DNA of 64,000 nt from a candidate division WOR-1 bacterium RIFOXYB2_FULL_46_45 (GTDB taxonomy: Bacteria; Margulisbacteria; WOR-1; XYC2-FULL-46-14): contig MEUE01000003.1 of the NCBI GenBank assembly GCA_001771585.1, forward strand, positions 372,001-436,000. Direction: 5' to 3'. A program made the translations under genes and the position numbers. Of this stretch, positions 60,931 through 64,000 are shown one piece after another (within the stretch, counting starts at the first letter, position 1; each line of letters begins with the position of its first letter). Under the pieces are notes generated by a model. It was not told the origin of the DNA and ran no database searches. It saw only the letters and a list, made by a program, of their open reading frames with translations.

Positions 60931-60965
60931 ATGATAATTTTAACATATTCATTGGTCGTTCCCAA
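60930..60965 (-). promoter_or_regulatory. Leaderless promoter of the PAS kinase
   Basis: On the minus strand TTGGGA (60965-60960), 17-bp spacer, TAAAAT (60942-60937), six bases, ATG at 60930. Confidence 0.65.
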
Positions 60966-60977
60966 AAATTTAACGGA

Positions 60978-61109
60978 TCAAAACAAAAGCGTTATATTTT
61001 TTAAAATCATCTGCATGAGTTCTTGAAAATATTTCTCAATCGTTTTTTTGGGACGTAAATTCGCGATTATCTCTGTTTTTTTTCCGGCATATGTGTTTGT
61101 AATTCTCAT
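60978..61109 (-). CDS. Possible 43-aa small protein
   Basis: A short frame MRITNTYAGKKTEIIANLRP, then KKTIEKYFQELMQMILKNI, with a strong AAGGGGGTGA seven bases before the ATG and a GATAAT -10 candidate upstream, itself 42 nt after upstream-element copy C. Basic and helical, no family recognised. It fills an otherwise geneless stretch before the PAS kinase and ends 48 bases from it. Confidence 0.5.
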   Translation of the reverse strand: MRITNTYAGKKTEIIANLRPKKTIEKYFQELMQMILKNITLLF

Positions 61110-61173
61110 TTTTATCACCCCCTTGCTCTTGCCCATTATCGCTCCTATCGGCGGGTGAAAAAATGGATTAATT

Positions 61174-61195
61174 CGCTATATTATTGACTTTTTTT
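61174..61195 (-). promoter_or_regulatory. Upstream element, copy C
   Basis: On the minus strand AAAAAAAGTCAATAATATAG, 42 nt upstream of GATAAT, which would start the small-protein mRNA. Same spacing as copy B. Confidence 0.5.
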
Positions 61196-61215
61196 ACGTA
61201 ACTATTCAGGTAGCG

Positions 61216-61235
61216 CCCCACACTAAAGTGTGGGG
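61216..61235. repeat. Palindromic hairpin after the SLC13 gene
   Basis: CCCCACACT-aa-AGTGTGGGG, 27 bases past the permease stop. It lacks a T-run on the minus strand, so it is either an unusual terminator or a protein-binding site. Confidence 0.7.
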
Positions 61236-61262
61236 AATATTATTACTTTTAAGGAAACGATC

Positions 61263-62504
61263 TCATTTCCAAACAAACCAGATAAAGGCGGAGGCGGCGG
61301 TAACCGCCGCGAGGGTAAAAGGGAGTCCAATTTTCATGAAATCCAAAAAATTGACCTCATATCCCTCTTTTTTTAAAATCCCGCAGGCGACGATATTGGC
61401 CGAAGCGCCGATCGGCGTGATATTTCCCCCGATGCTTGCCCCGATCAAAAGACCGAACAAAAAGAGCGCCGGATGAATCTGCAGTTTGTCCGACATCAAA
61501 ATCATCACCGGCAGCATCGCCGCCAGGTATGGGACGTTATCGATAAACGCGGACAAAATAACCGAAGAAACAATTACCAAAAGATACCCCAACAGAACAT
61601 TTTGTCCGATTAAAGCCGAAAAGAAAGCGGCTAAAACCGCGATCCAGCCGGTCGCGGTGATCCCTCCAACCAAAATAAAGACCGCCGCCAGAAAAAAAGC
61701 GGTATTCCAGTCCATCGATTTTAGGCAGCCGCGGTTCCATAAAATAGCCGCCAAACCAAAGAACATGCAAATTAAGCCTGACAATCCGGAAAAGCCGGTG
61801 TCAAAAAAAGAGGAGAGCGCCAAGGATAAAATTAAGAGGAGCAATAAAACAGTCGGCAGCCACGATTTTACCTTCTCAACCGAAATCGTCACAACCTTTT
61901 CCCGGTGTTCCTTGAAAAAATAATACAGGACCGCGAAAGAGGCAATGGCTCCCAGCTGAATGGCAAAAAAGATCCCGGGACGCCCGCAATAAAAGAAAAA
62001 ATCCATGAAATTCATTTTGGCAAAGCCCCCCAGGAGCATACTGGGGGGATCCCCAACCAAAGTCGCGGCCCCCTGAAGATTGCTCGAGATCGCGATCGCG
62101 ATCATCATGTTCACCGGACTTATTTTTAATCTTTTGGAGATAGAAAGCGCGATCGGGGCCACGATCAAGACCGTGGCGACATTCTCGACAAAGGCGGAGA
62201 TGAAACTGGTCAAAATACAGACAAAAAAGATCGCCCAAACTACCCGGCCGGAGCGGTTGACAATCTTCTCCGCGATAAAAGCGGGAGCTTTGCTCTCCAT
62301 AAAAATATCGGCGACAAAAAGCATCCCGACAAAGATCCCCATCACGTTCCAATTGACCTGGTTAAAGGCCTCCCGGGGAGAAAGGACTCCCAACAAAACC
62401 AAAAGGCCTGCTCCGGCTATCGCAAAAAAAGTCCTTTTGGAGGGAAAAAAGACAAAAAGCAGGTAACAGGCGATAAAGATTGTTAAGGCGACAGAAGCGG
62501 CCAT
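61263..62504 (-). CDS. SLC13/ArsB-type anion permease
   Basis: A 413-residue transporter of the ion transporter superfamily with about 11 membrane segments. It has SAFVENVATVLIVAP, the NLQGAATLVGDPPSMLLG signature, SAFIDNVPYLAAMLP, and the mirrored GASIGGNITPIGASANIVA. Similar proteins carry citrate, arsenite or other anions; the substrate cannot be assigned. Directly abuts the zinc-ribbon gene (stop next to ATG). Confidence 0.88.
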   Translation of the reverse strand: MAASVALTIFIACYLLFVFFPSKRTFFAIAGAGLLVLLGVLSPREAFNQVNWNVMGIFVGMLFVADIFMESKAPAFIAEKIVNRSGRVVWAIFFVCILTSFISAFVENVATVLIVAPIALSISKRLKISPVNMMIAIAISSNLQGAATLVGDPPSMLLGGFAKMNFMDFFFYCGRPGIFFAIQLGAIASFAVLYYFFKEHREKVVTISVEKVKSWLPTVLLLLLILSLALSSFFDTGFSGLSGLICMFFGLAAILWNRGCLKSMDWNTAFFLAAVFILVGGITATGWIAVLAAFFSALIGQNVLLGYLLVIVSSVILSAFIDNVPYLAAMLPVMILMSDKLQIHPALFLFGLLIGASIGGNITPIGASANIVACGILKKEGYEVNFLDFMKIGLPFTLAAVTAASAFIWFVWK

Positions 62505-62759
62505 TTATTTTTTCCAGCGTTTCAATTTCGGAATGGTCATCTGAGCCAGATCGCGGGCTCTTGCCTCATCGATCCCCATTTTTTTGGCTATTTCAATATT
62601 TTTTTCAATCTTCTGTTCAAGGGTTATCCCTTCGTCTTTAAACTTTCCGTTCTCAAAACAGAATTTGCAGTATTCGCTACTCTTTGATCCGTCGGCATTG
62701 GTCCCTTTGTCGTAATCGGACCGAAGGGGCATACTGCATGATTGGCAAACCTGGTTCAT
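62505..62759 (-). CDS. Putative zinc-ribbon protein (CxxC / YCxxC)
   Basis: An 84-residue protein with CQSCSMPLRSDYDKGTNADG and SEYCKFCFENGKF, the layout of the small zinc-ribbon family with a helical tail (EQKIEKNIEIAKKMGIDEA). Function unknown. Preceded by GAGGAG; first of a two-gene operon with the SLC13 permease. Confidence 0.85.
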   Translation of the reverse strand: MNQVCQSCSMPLRSDYDKGTNADGSKSSEYCKFCFENGKFKDEGITLEQKIEKNIEIAKKMGIDEARARDLAQMTIPKLKRWKK

Positions 62760-62794
62760 AGCTGACTCCTCTTGGGGTTATTGTAGCACAAATG

Positions 62795-62850
62795 GAATAT
62801 CAGTATACCAGAATATCGGTTGGCAGAATATCAGAGAATCAGAATATCAG
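62795..62850. repeat. Short tandem repeat GAATATCAG, four units
   Basis: GAATATCAG at 62795-62803, 62826-62834 and 62842-62850, and GAATATCGG at 62811-62819, with a period of 15-16 nt. Similar words (AGAGAATCAGAA) recur at the right end of the window near 63971. Confidence 0.8.
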
Positions 62851-62973
62851 AAATCAAAAAAAGACCGTTTCTGCCCCCCCCCAAAAAAAATATGGGGATT
62901 TTAAATAATATGAAATTTTTTACAACATCTATCGATAAAATAGTACGAGGGCTCCAAAAAAGGAAGCTAAAAA

Positions 62974-63573
62974 ATGATTTATCGGGTACAAAATTTATTT
63001 TTAAGGACTGCACAAAATCTAATGGACAGCCAAACGGTGCGGCGGATATCAAAAAGAAATTTAAGAAGAGACTTAAATGATCTGTCTCTCGCCCTTTCAA
63101 AATATTTGCGCCTTCCCCGCCTGGAAAGGTTTCTCCTGCTCTCTTCCGATTCAACAATTTTTCGCCTCGATCCGATGCTGGCTTACGTGCTTATAATAAG
63201 GAACGAAATAGCCAAAAAAATGGCGAAAGAAGTGACCGCCGAACCAAACGCAGATCTCTTTAGAGGATTTGGCCCAAGACTAGCTGAAGGGCTGGCAAAG
63301 CTTCGCGTGACCAGCCAAAAATTTCTACTTAGAAAGGAAGCGCACACCTGGCTTAGGATTCTCATTTCCGATGCCCCGCTGCATACAATCATGGATGTTT
63401 TAATCGAAGAAGAAATCACAGGATCGGGATACGACTCTGTCGATCAGAAAGCACTCAATAATTCACAAAATTACAGCCGGACAAAATGTCTCGAGCTGAT
63501 TATAGAATCAAAAAATTCGCTTACCGCTTATCAATTATTTTTGAATTATTTGAAAAGGTTCCATAATGGATAG
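62974..63573 (+). CDS. Hypothetical helical protein, 199 aa
   Basis: A 199-residue soluble, helix-rich, basic N-terminal protein (RRISKRNLRRDLNDL, FLLLSSDSTIFRLDPMLAYV, IVRNE-like IIRNEIAKKMAKE). No family recognised. AAGGAAG precedes the ATG. The next, decayed frame begins eight bases before its stop, as in an operon. Confidence 0.55.
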   Translation: MIYRVQNLFLRTAQNLMDSQTVRRISKRNLRRDLNDLSLALSKYLRLPRLERFLLLSSDSTIFRLDPMLAYVLIIRNEIAKKMAKEVTAEPNADLFRGFGPRLAEGLAKLRVTSQKFLLRKEAHTWLRILISDAPLHTIMDVLIEEEITGSGYDSVDQKALNNSQNYSRTKCLELIIESKNSLTAYQLFLNYLKRFHNG

Positions 63574-63970
63574 TGCGGTTTTTGAAATCCGCCAACATAA
63601 AGATATAAATTCATGAGAACAGTCCTATTTAAAACAAACAGGCCCGTGTCAATTCCTTAACACCAAAAAACCGACTACCAAAATCTTTTTGCTCCGGCCC
63701 TAACAGCCGCAAACAGGCTGGAAAAATCCCTGGCGCAATCCACCGGGCTAACCGGGGAGCAGAAAAAAATGGTTGCCGATATTATATTTATCGGAGCAAA
63801 AATTGGAGTGTTTTCTTACCTCATAAAAACAGATGTTTGCCCCGCCAGCATTACGTCTTATCGCAAACAAATTAGAAGGAACGGACTATACACGAGAACA
63901 AGATTATTGTTTACAACAAGCGGAACAATCCGAGGTTTTGTCTGAAAAGATATTTGGACAAAATAGCTAG
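63566..63970 (+). pseudogene. Decayed small gene with frameshifts
   Basis: An ATG at 63566 overlaps the previous stop and reads 16 codons to TGA at 63614. Coding-looking sequence continues in another frame (YQNLFAPALTAANRLEKSLA, then KKMVADIIFIGAKIGVFSYL), then shifts back near the A5 run at 63824-63828 to PPALRLIANKLEGTDYTREQ and a stop at 63968-63970. Small-helix composition; no family recognised. Mutated gene or sequence errors. Confidence 0.45.
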
Positions 63971-64000
63971 AAGAGAATCAGAAAAACAGATAATCGGAAC

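Overview
The window looks like a chromosome segment of an anaerobic, oxygen-tolerant, double-membrane (Gram-negative type) bacterium of moderate GC. Outer-membrane life is shown by several signal-peptide beta-barrel proteins, a TolC-like channel, RND efflux and polysaccharide-export genes. Anaerobic metabolism is shown by a 2-oxoacid:ferredoxin oxidoreductase, a hybrid cluster protein, and a rubredoxin / flavodiiron / desulfoferrodoxin / rubrerythrin set. No rRNA operon is present to fix the taxonomy. The gene mix would suit an uncultured candidate phylum (for example the WOR-1/Margulisbacteria or Omnitrophica neighbourhood), but that is an impression, not a result. All calls were made by eye from sequence, motifs and gene order.

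Layout. 1-6.3 kb: end of gatB, a short dihydrolipoamide dehydrogenase, a Com-like zinc ribbon, an RF-1-type hydrolase, a radical SAM protein and a KtrB/KtrA potassium transporter. 6.4-15 kb: seven minus-strand tRNA genes, a frameshifted four-helix-bundle gene, and a tightly overlapping trehalose operon whose OtsA is fused to a membrane sensor module. 14.8-26.1 kb: redox and stress block. It holds a zinc ribbon/glutaredoxin/rubrerythrin-like set, FeoAB with a soluble histidine kinase, an NsrR-like Rrf2 regulator with ferredoxin, Hcp and a stand-alone glycyl-radical domain, and a PerR-like operon (perR-dfx-rd-fprA-ftn-rbr). 26.1-39.3 kb: CrcB, cyclophilin, a PorV/FadL-type outer-membrane protein, a tandem ClpP-like fusion, then tig-clpP-lon and ileS, and a bioH-bioC-tlpA operon. 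39.3-47.9 kb: a CsoR-controlled copper/metal island (CsoR, TolC, CusB, CusA, YHS protein, cupin, MsrA, YHS-permease, Met-rich protein). 47.9-64 kb: KorAB with an AraC-type response regulator, two circularly permuted L,D-transpeptidase-like genes, envelope and exopolysaccharide genes, a PAS histidine kinase with two receiver proteins, an SLC13 permease and a decayed tail.

Themes. Many promoters place TATAAT exactly 6-9 nt before an ATG/GTG, so leaderless mRNAs seem common. Metal and redox operons begin with autoregulatory palindromes (PerR, Rrf2, CsoR). A 12-nt element, AAAAAAGTCAAT or close, recurs 39-42 nt upstream of -10-like hexamers of two-component and envelope genes, roughly at the classical -60 activator position.

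Most novel-looking items: the permuted L,D-transpeptidase pair, one copy split by an in-frame TAG; the tandem ClpP with one intact and one degenerate catalytic domain; the sensor-fused trehalose-6-phosphate synthase; and the activator-like upstream motif.
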